From the NCBI GenBank assembly GCA_913058245.1, contig CAJXQJ010000001.1:124001-188000 (forward strand): a stretch of 64,000 bases of DNA, written 5' to 3'. This document shows positions 8,715-17,035 of this stretch, one piece after another; the stretch's first letter is position 1, and each line of letters starts with the position of its first letter. The position numbers and the translations under genes are program-made. The notes under the pieces were generated by a model, which was not told the origin of the DNA, ran no database searches, and worked only from the letters and a program-made list of their open reading frames with translations. The DNA is from an uncultured Colwellia sp. Lineage in GTDB: Bacteria > Pseudomonadota > Gammaproteobacteria > Enterobacterales > Alteromonadaceae.

Positions 8715-9776
8715 TTAGGAGTCAGGCCAAATCATTGACCAAATAGACTTGAGTTCTTTATCTGGTTCAATTGGGTCTTGGTCTGCTTTTGTAGAACTTA
8801 TCTCTAAAAGCTTTTTATTGTTATCAAATTCAAATACGCCAATGAAGAATGATGAAACAGGGTTTGTCACCAAGCCAAATCTCATATCGGTTAATATCAC
8901 TTGTTTATGGCCATTTTCTGATTCTGATAGTTCCGCTCTTAGCAAGTCAGTTGAAAACCAACGAAGAATTTTACCTTGCTCGCTATTTAATGCTTGGTTT
9001 ATCAATTCATTTTCACTGTTTTTATAGAAAGTAAACTCAATCGGCTTTTTAGTAACGGTGCTGAAAAAGCCAACAGCAAAGTGGCCATCTTTGTCTTTTG
9101 CAACAATTCGCCATAAAAGCGTATTGAACATGGTAGGGGAGGATCGTAAGTCTACCGCCTGAAAGTTATGTTGAGTGAGTTGCATATTAGCTTGCTTCTT
9201 TGCCTCAAGAGAATTAGTAAGCCCAAAGCCTAAATAAGCGCTAGAAAAAACTAAGGCAGTAACGGCCCATTTACGATCTTTAATTGGCTTTTTACGAATA
9301 AGCCCGATGATTATCGCTATTAGTAATGGCACAGTGTAAATAGGATCAATAATAGAAACACCATCTAAGGTATAGCGGGCATTACTTAACGGTGTGAAAA
9401 TTTGCGTACCGTATGTAGTAAATAAATCTAGTAATGGATGAGTGATCAACGTTAAAAAACACAGTAAATACCACACGCCAAAATTATTGATATGACTAGG
9501 GACTGGCGTTGCAAGTTGAGCTTTGGGTCGTGTTGCCCATTTCATCGCTAGCCAGGCAATAAACAATGCAATAATGGGCAAAACTAACAGAGAATGACTC
9601 CAACCTCGGTGGGTTTGTAAATAAGTAAAATGATCACTTCCTACACTGAGTAAAACGTCAAAATCAGGTAGTAAGCCACAAACAGTCCCTACTACTAGAG
9701 CTTTTCTGCCAAGTCGTTCACTAAAACCTGCTTGGGCGATACAGGCACCTAATGCGGCCTGGGTTACTGTGTCCAT
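8715..9776 (-). CDS. YdjM-like membrane-bound metal-dependent hydrolase
   Basis: 353 residues. The N-terminal half holds MDTVTQAALGACIAQAGF, GLLPDFDVL and THRGWSHSLL, the conserved D/H metal ligands of the YdjM/DUF457 family, between four or five membrane helices. The C-terminal ~170 residues form a soluble domain likely facing the periplasm. In E. coli the YdjM relative is LexA-controlled; no LexA box was recognised here. The ATAGGATTT ribosome binding site supports this ATG. It sits 33 nt behind the SDR gene and may be the last gene of the leftward unit that begins at 12430. The reaction is unknown. Confidence 0.85.
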   Translation of the reverse strand: MDTVTQAALGACIAQAGFSERLGRKALVVGTVCGLLPDFDVLLSVGSDHFTYLQTHRGWSHSLLVLPIIALFIAWLAMKWATRPKAQLATPVPSHINNFGVWYLLCFLTLITHPLLDLFTTYGTQIFTPLSNARYTLDGVSIIDPIYTVPLLIAIIIGLIRKKPIKDRKWAVTALVFSSAYLGFGLTNSLEAKKQANMQLTQHNFQAVDLRSSPTMFNTLLWRIVAKDKDGHFAVGFFSTVTKKPIEFTFYKNSENELINQALNSEQGKILRWFSTDLLRAELSESENGHKQVILTDMRFGLVTNPVSSFFIGVFEFDNNKKLLEISSTKADQDPIEPDKELKSIWSMIWPDS

Positions 9777-9808
9777 GTAAAAATCCTATGTTAAAAATAT
9801 AAAAGCGA

Positions 9809-10726
9809 TTAGTTTATTTCTGAACTTGTCAACCAAGGCCGGCAAATTGTTTCTAATTCTTGCCATTGCTCATTGGCTTTTACTGGGTTTTTAGCAATAT
9901 CGTCTTCAGGTAAATCAACGATACCAAGCGTATTGTGCCAATATGCACCATTTGGAATGTTTTGAGTCGCGGCAATCAACGCAGCTTGAGCGCCTTCTTC
10001 CTCAGAAATAAGCAGTTTAGTTCTTAACCAGTGATAAAAACCTGATTTTTTAGCGTTGGCAAAGCCACTAGCAATAACGCCAGGGTGGATAGCAATAGCT
10101 TTAAACATTGGGTAATGCTTACTAAGTCCCAATACTTGCCAAAGGTTTGCTAACTTACTGCTTCCATAGGCTTTCATGCCATTGTAAGTGTTGATAGTAG
10201 CTGCAGTGTTACTATGGCTTTGATACGCTTCGCCTGTAGTAATAATTATCCGCGCATTATTATTTAACATTCTCTTATCAATGAGTAAACGATAAAGTAG
10301 GTGATGACCAACGACATTCACAGCGTATGTTCGCTCTAACCCGGAAGGTGTTAACTGGAATGTTTTCGACATAATGCCTGAATTACATATTAAAATATCG
10401 AATTTTTTACTGCTAAGGTAATCAATCACTCTTGATATTGATTCAGGATTAGATAGATCGCAATTTAATGATTCAACATCTTTAACAGACTTATTGCAAT
10501 TTGATATACCTCGAGATAGCGAAGTGACATTTGCGCCTGCAGCATGCAACCCGCGCGAAATAAACTCTCCAATACCTGCCGTTCCACCAGTAATAAGAAT
10601 ATTTTTCCCTGTAAGGTTAATGTTGGTTGGGCACTTTATAAGCTTCGAACGTTGTTTAAAAATACAAGCGAAAATTCTAGAAAAACCGCTTTTTCCTGGT
10701 TTGATTGGGGTTAAATCAAAAGACAT
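9809..10726 (-). CDS. Short-chain dehydrogenase/reductase (SDR)
   Basis: About 305 residues from the ATG at 10726, chosen because a GGAG ribosome binding site lies 8 nt upstream; a TTG 18 nt further out lacks one. The Rossmann motif is TGGTAGIGEFISRG, followed by NSGIM (NNAG equivalent), a catalytic Ser/Thr-Tyr-Lys region in which ITTGEAYQSH and AYGSSKLANLW supply Tyr and Lys, and IHPGV. The ~35 residues before the Rossmann fold are an extra basic segment. It resembles retinol-dehydrogenase/WWOX-type SDRs that act on lipid-like alcohols. Its place after cytochrome b561 and an MBL-fold lipoprotein suggests an operon under the divergent TetR regulator. Confidence 0.88.
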   Translation of the reverse strand: MSFDLTPIKPGKSGFSRIFACIFKQRSKLIKCPTNINLTGKNILITGGTAGIGEFISRGLHAAGANVTSLSRGISNCNKSVKDVESLNCDLSNPESISRVIDYLSSKKFDILICNSGIMSKTFQLTPSGLERTYAVNVVGHHLLYRLLIDKRMLNNNARIIITTGEAYQSHSNTAATINTYNGMKAYGSSKLANLWQVLGLSKHYPMFKAIAIHPGVIASGFANAKKSGFYHWLRTKLLISEEEGAQAALIAATQNIPNGAYWHNTLGIVDLPEDDIAKNPVKANEQWQELETICRPWLTSSEIN

Positions 10727-10785
10727 TAAAATGCTCCAATACAATACGTTAATTGATTATTTGTTATTCACCGAATGTGAGTGTG

Positions 10786-11373
10786 TTATTTACTGCTGGT
10801 CATTTTTAGTAAGGTTCTGTCTCTGACTACCTTGTGGTGATAAAGGGCGGCAAGAGCATGCCCCAGAATTAATAGCCATGCTAACCAAGCACCAAGGACA
10901 TTTTTGTGAATAAAATCAATTGGCTTTTCAAAGGTTTTAAATGTAATTCCAAGTCCATCTTCGATAAGGAACTTGTAAAGCCAAGTATCATCGAATTTTG
11001 TAATATCGAACATAAAATAGAATTCAGTATTTACCGAAGTCCCGATATAGCCAGTAATTGGCATCAAAATCATAATTAAATACAAAGCGACATGACCAGC
11101 ATGTGCAATTTTGTGCTGAAATTTGGAGCCTGGCTCCAAGTCTGGATTTACGTTTAACACTCGCCACAAAATTCTTAGAACAACAAGCACACCAAGACTA
11201 ACGCCAACGGAAAGGTGAATTTGCAAAGCTGTCCAGTTTTCAGATGTTTGTTCTTGAGTGAACCAATGACGATAGTAAACAGATATATACGCAGCTAAAA
11301 AAAGAGCGGCGGTTAACCAATGTAACCACTTGGCAATAGTGCCGTAATCTCGAGTTGTATTTTTAAAATTCAT
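10786..11373 (-). CDS. Cytochrome b561
   Basis: 195 residues from the ATG at 11373 (MNFKNTTRDYGTIAKWLHWL). The longer frame begins with TTG inside the upstream gene and is less likely. Four membrane helices carry the haem-ligating histidines expected of the family: in KWLHWL, LQIHLSVG, HAGHVALYLIM and LGHALAALYHH. It likely moves electrons between quinol and a periplasmic acceptor; the family includes superoxide:ubiquinone oxidoreductase CybB. It lies directly between the MBL-fold lipoprotein and the SDR in the same direction, so the three probably form one transcript. Confidence 0.9.
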   Translation of the reverse strand: MNFKNTTRDYGTIAKWLHWLTAALFLAAYISVYYRHWFTQEQTSENWTALQIHLSVGVSLGVLVVLRILWRVLNVNPDLEPGSKFQHKIAHAGHVALYLIMILMPITGYIGTSVNTEFYFMFDITKFDDTWLYKFLIEDGLGITFKTFEKPIDFIHKNVLGAWLAWLLILGHALAALYHHKVVRDRTLLKMTSSK

Positions 11374-11398
11374 ATCTAATTCCAAGTAGCTAGGCTGA

Positions 11399-12430
11399 CT
11401 ATTGAGCGAGTAAGTTGATCGGTTGCCCGATATCAAGTGTGATGAATTCGGATGCGTGAATATTAGCCGCTTGCTTTGCTTGTTCTAATAATTGCGTTGG
11501 CTCAGTGTAGGGCTCGGCACTTAGTTGAAACGTGCCATAGTGCATGCCGATTGAAAGTTTAGATTTGAGATCTATATGTGCTTGTACTGCTTCACTAGGA
11601 TTTAGATGAATAGGTTTAAAGAATTCTCGTGGTGCGTATGCACCTATGGGTAAAAAGGCAATGTCCATTGCGCCAAACTTTTTGAACGTTCTTTCATAGT
11701 GATCTGCATAACCGCTGTCGCCACCAAAATAAATATTTTTACCGTTAACTTGGATTAAAAAACCACCCCATAATGTGGTATTTCTATCGGTTAAGGTGCG
11801 ACCTGAAAAATGCTGAACATCTAAAAACCATAGTGTTAGATTTTCTTGCACATCAGCCTTTTGCCACCAATCTAACTCTGTTACGTTTTGCTGGTTTTCG
11901 ATACGTTTACCGACACCAAGCCCGAGATAAATTTTTGGATTATCACGCTTAACAAGTGCGTCAATCGAAGAGAGATCTAAATGATCGTAGTGATCATGAC
12001 TAATAATAATGAGATCAATTTTAGGTAAGTTTTCCATAGTTATGCCAGGATTATGGATACGTTTTGGTCCTAAAAAAGATACCGGGCTAGTTCTCTCGGA
12101 GAAAACAGGGTCGGTTAAAATATTATAGCCAGCTGTTTGTATTAGAAATGTCGCGTGGTTCACATATGTAACACGCACAGCATCATTATTTACGGCTTTT
12201 ATTGGAGTGTTATCTGAGTCGGTTTCCAGCCATGTTGGCCAGGTAGCTTGTTCTGTGTCATTGGTGAGTGCTGCCCACGCCATTTCCCAGAAAGTATGAA
12301 ATTTAACGGGATGAGTATTCACAAATACACCGTCTTTAAAATTGACGGAATTTTTCTTGTTATTTTCAACTGTGCCTGAACAGGCAATAACCAAAAGAAA
12401 AACAGCAGCGAAAACGATAACTTTTTTCAT
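11399..12430 (-). CDS. MBL-fold metallohydrolase lipoprotein (NAPE-PLD/UlaG-like)
   Basis: 343 residues. The N-terminus has a lipoprotein signal with lipobox VIAC (Cys17), so the enzyme is attached to the membrane outside the cytoplasm. The metal site is ISHDHYDHLD (HxHxDH), with a following GGDSGY and a C-terminal HYGTFQLS. LTDPVFSERTSPVSFLGPKR is the hallmark of the N-acyl-phosphatidylethanolamine phospholipase D-like branch. A lipid or lactone substrate is plausible, not shown. It is first in the leftward run with cytochrome b561 and SDR, 26 nt apart. The promoter upstream is overlapped by a large palindrome. Confidence 0.9.
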   Translation of the reverse strand: MKKVIVFAAVFLLVIACSGTVENNKKNSVNFKDGVFVNTHPVKFHTFWEMAWAALTNDTEQATWPTWLETDSDNTPIKAVNNDAVRVTYVNHATFLIQTAGYNILTDPVFSERTSPVSFLGPKRIHNPGITMENLPKIDLIIISHDHYDHLDLSSIDALVKRDNPKIYLGLGVGKRIENQQNVTELDWWQKADVQENLTLWFLDVQHFSGRTLTDRNTTLWGGFLIQVNGKNIYFGGDSGYADHYERTFKKFGAMDIAFLPIGAYAPREFFKPIHLNPSEAVQAHIDLKSKLSIGMHYGTFQLSAEPYTEPTQLLEQAKQAANIHASEFITLDIGQPINLLAQ

Positions 12431-12490
12431 CTTTTATTCTCTAATTACTTATTTTCCAGCAGCTTTAAATTATTTACTGGATTAAATTTA

Positions 12491-12528
12491 ATGACGAATG
12501 ACAAAATATGATATTTGTCATTTGTCAT
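12491..12528. promoter_or_regulatory. 38-bp palindromic operator overlapping a leftward promoter
   Basis: Two 15-bp arms (12491-12505 and 12514-12528) match at 14 of 15 positions around an 8-bp centre; each arm repeats the half-site ATGAC/GTCAT twice with a 7-bp period. On the minus strand a near-consensus promoter runs through it: TTGACA at 12531-12536, a 17-bp spacer made of the right arm, and TATCAT at 12508-12513. A protein bound here would block transcription of the MBL-fold lipoprotein gene at 12430. The divergent TetR regulator starting at 12702 is the obvious candidate; that link is inferred. Confidence 0.8.
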
Positions 12529-12701
12529 TGTGTCAAGCAAGTTTACCTTTCGTCAGGTTAGAAAAAACTAAACCAAAGGAGAGTAAAGTGAGCTATTTTT
12601 GTGTATTGCTTAAGTTTCTCTTAAAGTTTTAGGCAACATAATGATATTGTTACGCCTGTATACTCCGAGATGTTTAAAATTGAAAAAATGGCTAAAAATA
12701 A

Positions 12702-13277
12702 ATGCTAACCACTGAACAAATACTGAACTCAGCTGAAGATGTTTTACGTCGCTATGGACCTAAAAAAACCACCGTTGTTGATATAGCGCGAGATTTGAAT
12801 GTTAGCCATGGTACTGTCTATCGTCATTTTAAATCTAAGTCAGATTTACATGCCGCAATTACTAAAAGGTGGTTAGAGCGAGTTACTGCCCCCTTAGCTG
12901 ATATTGCAAATAGTGAGCTAGTTCCGGCAGTAAGGTTGCGGAAGTGGTTTGAAACACTGATGGATATCAAAGTGAAAAAAGCTATTGATGATCCGGAAAT
13001 GTTTGCTTCATACTCGATTCTTGCTCAAGGGCTGCCTGAGCAGGTTGTATATGAACATTTAGAAGTTTTAATTGAGCAAATAGAGCATATTTTAGTAGAA
13101 GGTAAACAAAGCGAAGTATTTGCAGTTGATGATTGTGCGCAAATGGCACAAACATTATTTTTTGCCACCACTCGCTATCACCACCCATTGCATGTAAAAG
13201 AGTGGGGCAGTGCAACTATCAAGGAAGAGTTTAACCACTTATTTGCCTTAATTGAAAAAGCCATTCATAAGCAGTAA
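12702..13277 (+). CDS. TetR/AcrR-family transcriptional regulator
   Basis: 191 residues. The N-terminal TetR helix-turn-helix is classical: RYGPKKTTVVDIARDLNVSHGTVYRHFKSKSDL (given as separate motifs KKTTVVDIA and GTVYRHFKSK). The rest is a helical ligand-binding domain. Divergent to the MBL lipoprotein-cytochrome b561-SDR run, with a palindromic operator in between, so it probably represses that run and relaxes on binding an unknown small molecule. The operator lies 174 bp from its own start, so autoregulation is less certain. Confidence 0.92.
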   Translation: MLTTEQILNSAEDVLRRYGPKKTTVVDIARDLNVSHGTVYRHFKSKSDLHAAITKRWLERVTAPLADIANSELVPAVRLRKWFETLMDIKVKKAIDDPEMFASYSILAQGLPEQVVYEHLEVLIEQIEHILVEGKQSEVFAVDDCAQMAQTLFFATTRYHHPLHVKEWGSATIKEEFNHLFALIEKAIHKQ

Positions 13278-13307
13278 ACGTCGCTTTTCTGTATGTTATA
13301 ACTAACA

Positions 13308-13329
13308 AACGCTGCAGCCTTGCAGCGTT
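13308..13329. terminator. Stem-loop between convergent genes
   Basis: A perfect 9-bp stem AACGCTGCA/TGCAGCGTT with a 4-nt loop, 30 nt after the TetR stop and 35 nt before the end of the leftward gene at 13364. No strong T-run follows on either strand, so it may work as a bidirectional but weak terminator. Confidence 0.55.
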
Positions 13330-13363
13330 ATCGTTTGCTAAACCTGAATTAACAGTGGGGTAT

Positions 13364-14098
13364 TTACTTCCCCGTTATTTCTATCGGCTTTGGCTCCGTA
13401 ATTGGTTGTGGATCAGCACTGCCATCATGAGCATTACCGCCAATTTGATCAGGTACTGCACCGCGCACTAAATCTTGAGATTCGGCCATCCAAGCATATT
13501 GTCCGTCTCCCGCGACTGAATAGGTACCATGCGGCGTTTCGATGTGTCCGTAAATAGCGTGATCGTTTATAGTGATCGTAGTGTTGTATAAATCATCATT
13601 CATCCAAAATTTAGCATTAAGGGTTTTATTCCCTCGACTATCAATTTTAGTGCTTTCAATTTCGACGTTTTGGTACATATCAAAAAAAGGTACGTCGAGT
13701 GCTAAAGTATCACCTGCTTCAAGAGAAGAAATATGCTCATTATCGAGCTCTAAATATACCTCACCCTGTAGATTTTCTCGCAATTTTCCAGAGGCTTGTA
13801 AAACTTGCTCAGCGGTTTCAGAACGGCTAAAAGCTGTTTCTTGTAATTGTTCATCAATTGACTCAATGGTTTTTACGTCGTCACCGGTTGCGGCTGATAA
13901 TTCTTTACTTTTAGGTTGGACATGAAGATGTTGATGAGCAACTAAACGTTCTATGTTTTGAGGTTGTTCTTGTGAGCTTTTTATTGGTTCATTAACGATT
14001 ATTTCTGCTTCATTAGCTTTATTGCTTGTGAAGTTGAACCAAAATGCGAAAAGTAATGTGCCGGCCAATACTGTAGCTATTATTAGAATTTTTTTCAT
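13364..14098 (-). CDS. Membrane-anchored protein, possible CpaB-like chaperone of the adjacent metalloprotease
   Basis: 244 residues: a single N-terminal membrane helix (ILIIATVLAGTLLFAFWF), a long low-complexity stretch to about residue 90, then a compact domain with LQGEVYLELDN and ETPHGTYSVAGDGQYAWMAE, and a proline-rich end. No enzyme motif is seen. Layout and size recall CpaB, the membrane chaperone encoded directly after the type II-secreted protease CpaA of Acinetobacter. Here too it follows a secreted metalloprotease gene, 166 bp apart and in the same direction. The match is by architecture and context only. The ribosome binding site GGAGCTTTT is strong. Confidence 0.6.
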   Translation of the reverse strand: MKKILIIATVLAGTLLFAFWFNFTSNKANEAEIIVNEPIKSSQEQPQNIERLVAHQHLHVQPKSKELSAATGDDVKTIESIDEQLQETAFSRSETAEQVLQASGKLRENLQGEVYLELDNEHISSLEAGDTLALDVPFFDMYQNVEIESTKIDSRGNKTLNAKFWMNDDLYNTTITINDHAIYGHIETPHGTYSVAGDGQYAWMAESQDLVRGAVPDQIGGNAHDGSADPQPITEPKPIEITGK

Positions 14099-14264
14099 AA
14101 AAGCTCCTATTTCGTGATCCTGTTTTATTTGTTTGTAATGTTATTATCAATGGCGCTTATCAAACTATTTCAAATTTAAAGTTTTTGAAAAGTACTTGAT
14201 AAAGCAAAGTTAGCTTTGCATGACTTACTAACTTTGCTTGATTCTAGGGAGTTAAATCATAATT

Positions 14265-15026
14265 CTAACGAAATGCTGCAATTGTATCGGTAACTAACTC
14301 AAGCGCTCTTTGAGAGTCAGCAACATTGTTAACACCAATTGGTTCACCACGTAATGCTAGTCCAGGATTTGAGAAGTACGATAATTGATTTGTGGTATTG
14401 AACTCCTGAGGGTATGCCATAATCGTAGCGAACTGATTATCAACACCGTATCCTACGGCCCAACTGTAAACGCCGCCTTCAGCACCTTGACGTACAGAAT
14501 GACCAAGACCCATGTTATGACCCAATTCATGCATGAATGTTAGTGTAGTATCGCCACAGTCGTTAGCAGTGATATTATAAGCGTAACTGTCATATGCATC
14601 ATGATCAGGGAATACGTCGTCCATACCATAGATTGAACCAGCGATACCACATGTGTAACCACGAGCTGTACGCTCAGCAGTACCTATAACAACGACAAAG
14701 TCAGACTTGTACGAGTTACGCCAGTTACGAATTTGGCTGTTTTTGTAAAAACTTTGAATGTTACTCCATGACGCTACATAGTTAGTGCTAACTTGGTTTT
14801 CACCTTCCCAAGCTAGAACTAAATTTATGTCTAGGCCATTCTTTTTATAGTTTGCGTTAGAATCTGCAATAATATTTGCGATCTCGGCGTGGATATCGAA
14901 ACTACGCGCTTTAGCTGCTGCAGTATAGTAAACGTCTACAACTACATCTTTTGCCATCGCTGATGCGGTCAGTGCTGCAGATACAGATAAACCTAAGATA
15001 GCTTTTGTTGCTAATTTTTTTAACAT
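14265..15026 (-). CDS. Secreted metzincin metalloprotease, M12 (reprolysin-like)
   Basis: 253 residues with a signal peptide (MLKKLATKAILGLSVSAALTASAMA|KD). The zinc site is HELGHNMGLGH (HExxHxxGxxH), and the Met-turn is ATIMAYP about 40 residues later, so it is a metzincin of the M12/reprolysin type. Several cysteines (YTCGIAG, NDCGD) could form a disulfide. There is no recognisable pro-domain or carbohydrate-binding module, unlike the much larger CpaA. It probably leaves the cell through type II secretion. Ribosome binding site GGAGAAATAGC precedes the ATG. The next gene downstream may encode its membrane partner. Confidence 0.9.
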   Translation of the reverse strand: MLKKLATKAILGLSVSAALTASAMAKDVVVDVYYTAAAKARSFDIHAEIANIIADSNANYKKNGLDINLVLAWEGENQVSTNYVASWSNIQSFYKNSQIRNWRNSYKSDFVVVIGTAERTARGYTCGIAGSIYGMDDVFPDHDAYDSYAYNITANDCGDTTLTFMHELGHNMGLGHSVRQGAEGGVYSWAVGYGVDNQFATIMAYPQEFNTTNQLSYFSNPGLALRGEPIGVNNVADSQRALELVTDTIAAFR

Positions 15027-15584
15027 GCTATTTCTCCTTAATTGCTGTTATTTTTATTTGCCTAAATCTTTGAAACCTTGTTTTACCAAATTAGTTGGCT
15101 TACTAAGTTCGTGTTTAAAGCAATGTTCTATATTTCATGTTTGCCATAAAACACTGGCAACTCATTAGAAAGCATAGAGAAATTGTTAAATAGTAATATT
15201 ACGACATTTTTTCGCACTATTCCGAGATAGAAAACTCATAATACCTGACCAAATGGTTATATTAATGTGTCGCATATTTAACAATAATTGTCGTTTATAT
15301 ACGATTTTTAACGCTAATGCTTTGTTTTGTATTGGTAAATATTGAAGGGTGAGCTTGTTTTAGAAATGGAGTGGAATAGCTCTATATATGAGGTTCTAGG
15401 GAGGTCTTAATCGCCAATAAGAATCATGTAGGTGCAGCTAAAAGAAGAAAACTAAGTTTTGTCGTAAATTTACAAGTAATATAGAGCACGAGTTAAAATT
15501 ATGAAGATTTTTTATTAAGCGATAGATTATGAAAGCGGCGATTAATTCAAAGTTACATCGCCGTTAAACTTGTTAACTTACACG
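15027..15584. other. 558-bp intergenic region upstream of the protease gene
   Basis: It holds the promoter region of the protease gene and the 3' flank of the cyclophilin gene. A stem CGGCGAT/ATCGCCG (15536-15563) with a 14-nt loop lies 22 nt past the cyclophilin stop and may end that transcript, though the following CTTTCAT is a poor U-tract. The rest is AT-rich, with no protein-like frame seen. The unusually long leader suggests regulation, but no specific site was recognised. Confidence 0.45.
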
Positions 15585-16187
15585 TTATTCTTCTTCATCA
15601 AGAATAACCACTCGGTAAATGGTGATCATTTTTTTCGGTACTGTGGTGTAACCAAGTTCATTACTAAAACCTACCTCTACCTGGGCAATGGTTTCTAGTA
15701 TATCGTAACCTTCAATTACTTCACCAAACACCGCATAGCCCCATGAGCTACCAGGATCTAAGTTGCTGTTGTCGTTTAGGTTAATAAAAAACTGATTTGT
15801 TGCCGAGTGCGCATCGTTTAGCTGCTTTGCCATCGCGATGGTGCCTTCTTTATTTTTCAAGCCATTACCTGATTCATTAAAGATTGGTTTATCAGGTTCA
15901 ACGTCAGTGTAGTTCGTCATAAAGCCACCCCCTTGAATCAGGTAGCCTTCCTCAACACGATGGATCAGAGTTTTATCGTACTGGCCACGAGTTACATAGC
16001 CTAAAAAGTTATCAACAGTAATTTTAGCTCGATGTCGGTCTAGCTCAATAACCACGTTACCCATTGAGGTTTCAATTCGTACTTTTGGCGATAAGTTATT
16101 CGGTTGAATATATTGGCCTTTAGTATTGGCTGCTAATAGTTGAAACGACATTAAAACCGTTATAATAATAAGAAAAATTCTGTTCAC
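15585..16187 (-). CDS. Exported cyclophilin-type peptidyl-prolyl isomerase
   Basis: 200 residues from the GTG at 16187, chosen because CAAAGG lies 7 nt upstream and a signal peptide (MNRIFLIIITVLMSFQLLA|AN) then starts at once; a TTG 39 nt further out lacks a ribosome binding site. The cyclophilin domain shows TSMGNVVIELDRHRAKITVDNFL, IHRVEEGYLIQGG, NEFFI-like NQFFINL and FGEVIEGYDILETIA. It should assist proline isomerisation in periplasmic protein folding. It follows the omega-amidase gene and may be co-transcribed with it. Confidence 0.92.
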   Translation of the reverse strand: MNRIFLIIITVLMSFQLLAANTKGQYIQPNNLSPKVRIETSMGNVVIELDRHRAKITVDNFLGYVTRGQYDKTLIHRVEEGYLIQGGGFMTNYTDVEPDKPIFNESGNGLKNKEGTIAMAKQLNDAHSATNQFFINLNDNSNLDPGSSWGYAVFGEVIEGYDILETIAQVEVGFSNELGYTTVPKKMITIYRVVILDEEE

Positions 16188-16246
16188 GTTAGTACCTTTG
16201 TCTGAATGTTTTGTTAGAACGTTCAACTAGATTAATAGAATAAATT

Positions 16247-17035
16247 TTATGTTAACTCAAAGTTATCAGCATCTAAAAATGCAGGGAAATCATTTTTAAA
16301 TTTTTTAAGTTTACCAAAGTCGAGTGTGGTGCTAATTATTTGTTCTTGATTGTCTGGCGCAGCAGTTATCAGCTCACCACAAAAATCAATAATTACCGTA
16401 CCACCAGAATGTGCAATACCGTTACCGTCATTACCAATACGGTTTACCCCAACCACATAAGCTTGGTTTTCCATAGCCCGTGCTTTTAATAACGTATCCC
16501 ATATGTGACGACGTGCTGCCGGCCAATTTGCAACATTAATCATGAGATCATAATCTTGGCGATTTCGAGACCACACAGGAAAGCGTAAATCATAACAAAC
16601 CAGTGGTAGTATTTTTATGCCGTTGATAGTGATTATTTTTCTCTCACAGCCTTGTTCAACATAGTTTTGTTCATTACCTAAACGAAATAAATGACGTTTG
16701 TCGTAATGTTCAACTGTGCCATCAGCAAACACCCAATAAAAGCGATTTACTTTCTTATCGCTTTGGCTCACTAATACGCTACCCGCCACTACACAGTTAT
16801 ATTGCTGTGCTATTTTTTTTAACCAAATGAGTGTGCTACCACCGTCTTCAGGTTCTTGTACCTCTTTGTTATTAACGCAAAATCCGGTTGAAAAGGTTTC
16901 TGACAATAGCAATAAATCAACTGCATCATTTTCTTTAAAGTAATTTTCAACTTGCTGTTCAAGTTGGCTGAAATTTGCTGTTTGATCCAGCCATTGAATA
17001 TCGTGTTGTACGGCGGCTATGGTTAAAGTTGACAT
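16247..17035 (-). CDS. yafV: Omega-amidase (carbon-nitrogen hydrolase, YafV/Nit2 type)
   Basis: 262 residues with the nitrilase-family triad: Glu in LLLLSETFSTGF, Lys in HYDKRHLFR, Cys in PLVCYDLRFPVWSR. The sequence closely follows E. coli YafV. Omega-amidases hydrolyse alpha-ketoglutaramate and alpha-ketosuccinamate left by glutamine or asparagine transamination. The start overlaps the end of the aminotransferase gene by 13 nt, so the pair is translated together and the products act in sequence: transaminase first, amidase removing the otherwise accumulating keto-amide. Confidence 0.93.
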   Translation of the reverse strand: MSTLTIAAVQHDIQWLDQTANFSQLEQQVENYFKENDAVDLLLLSETFSTGFCVNNKEVQEPEDGGSTLIWLKKIAQQYNCVVAGSVLVSQSDKKVNRFYWVFADGTVEHYDKRHLFRLGNEQNYVEQGCERKIITINGIKILPLVCYDLRFPVWSRNRQDYDLMINVANWPAARRHIWDTLLKARAMENQAYVVGVNRIGNDGNGIAHSGGTVIIDFCGELITAAPDNQEQIISTTLDFGKLKKFKNDFPAFLDADNFELT

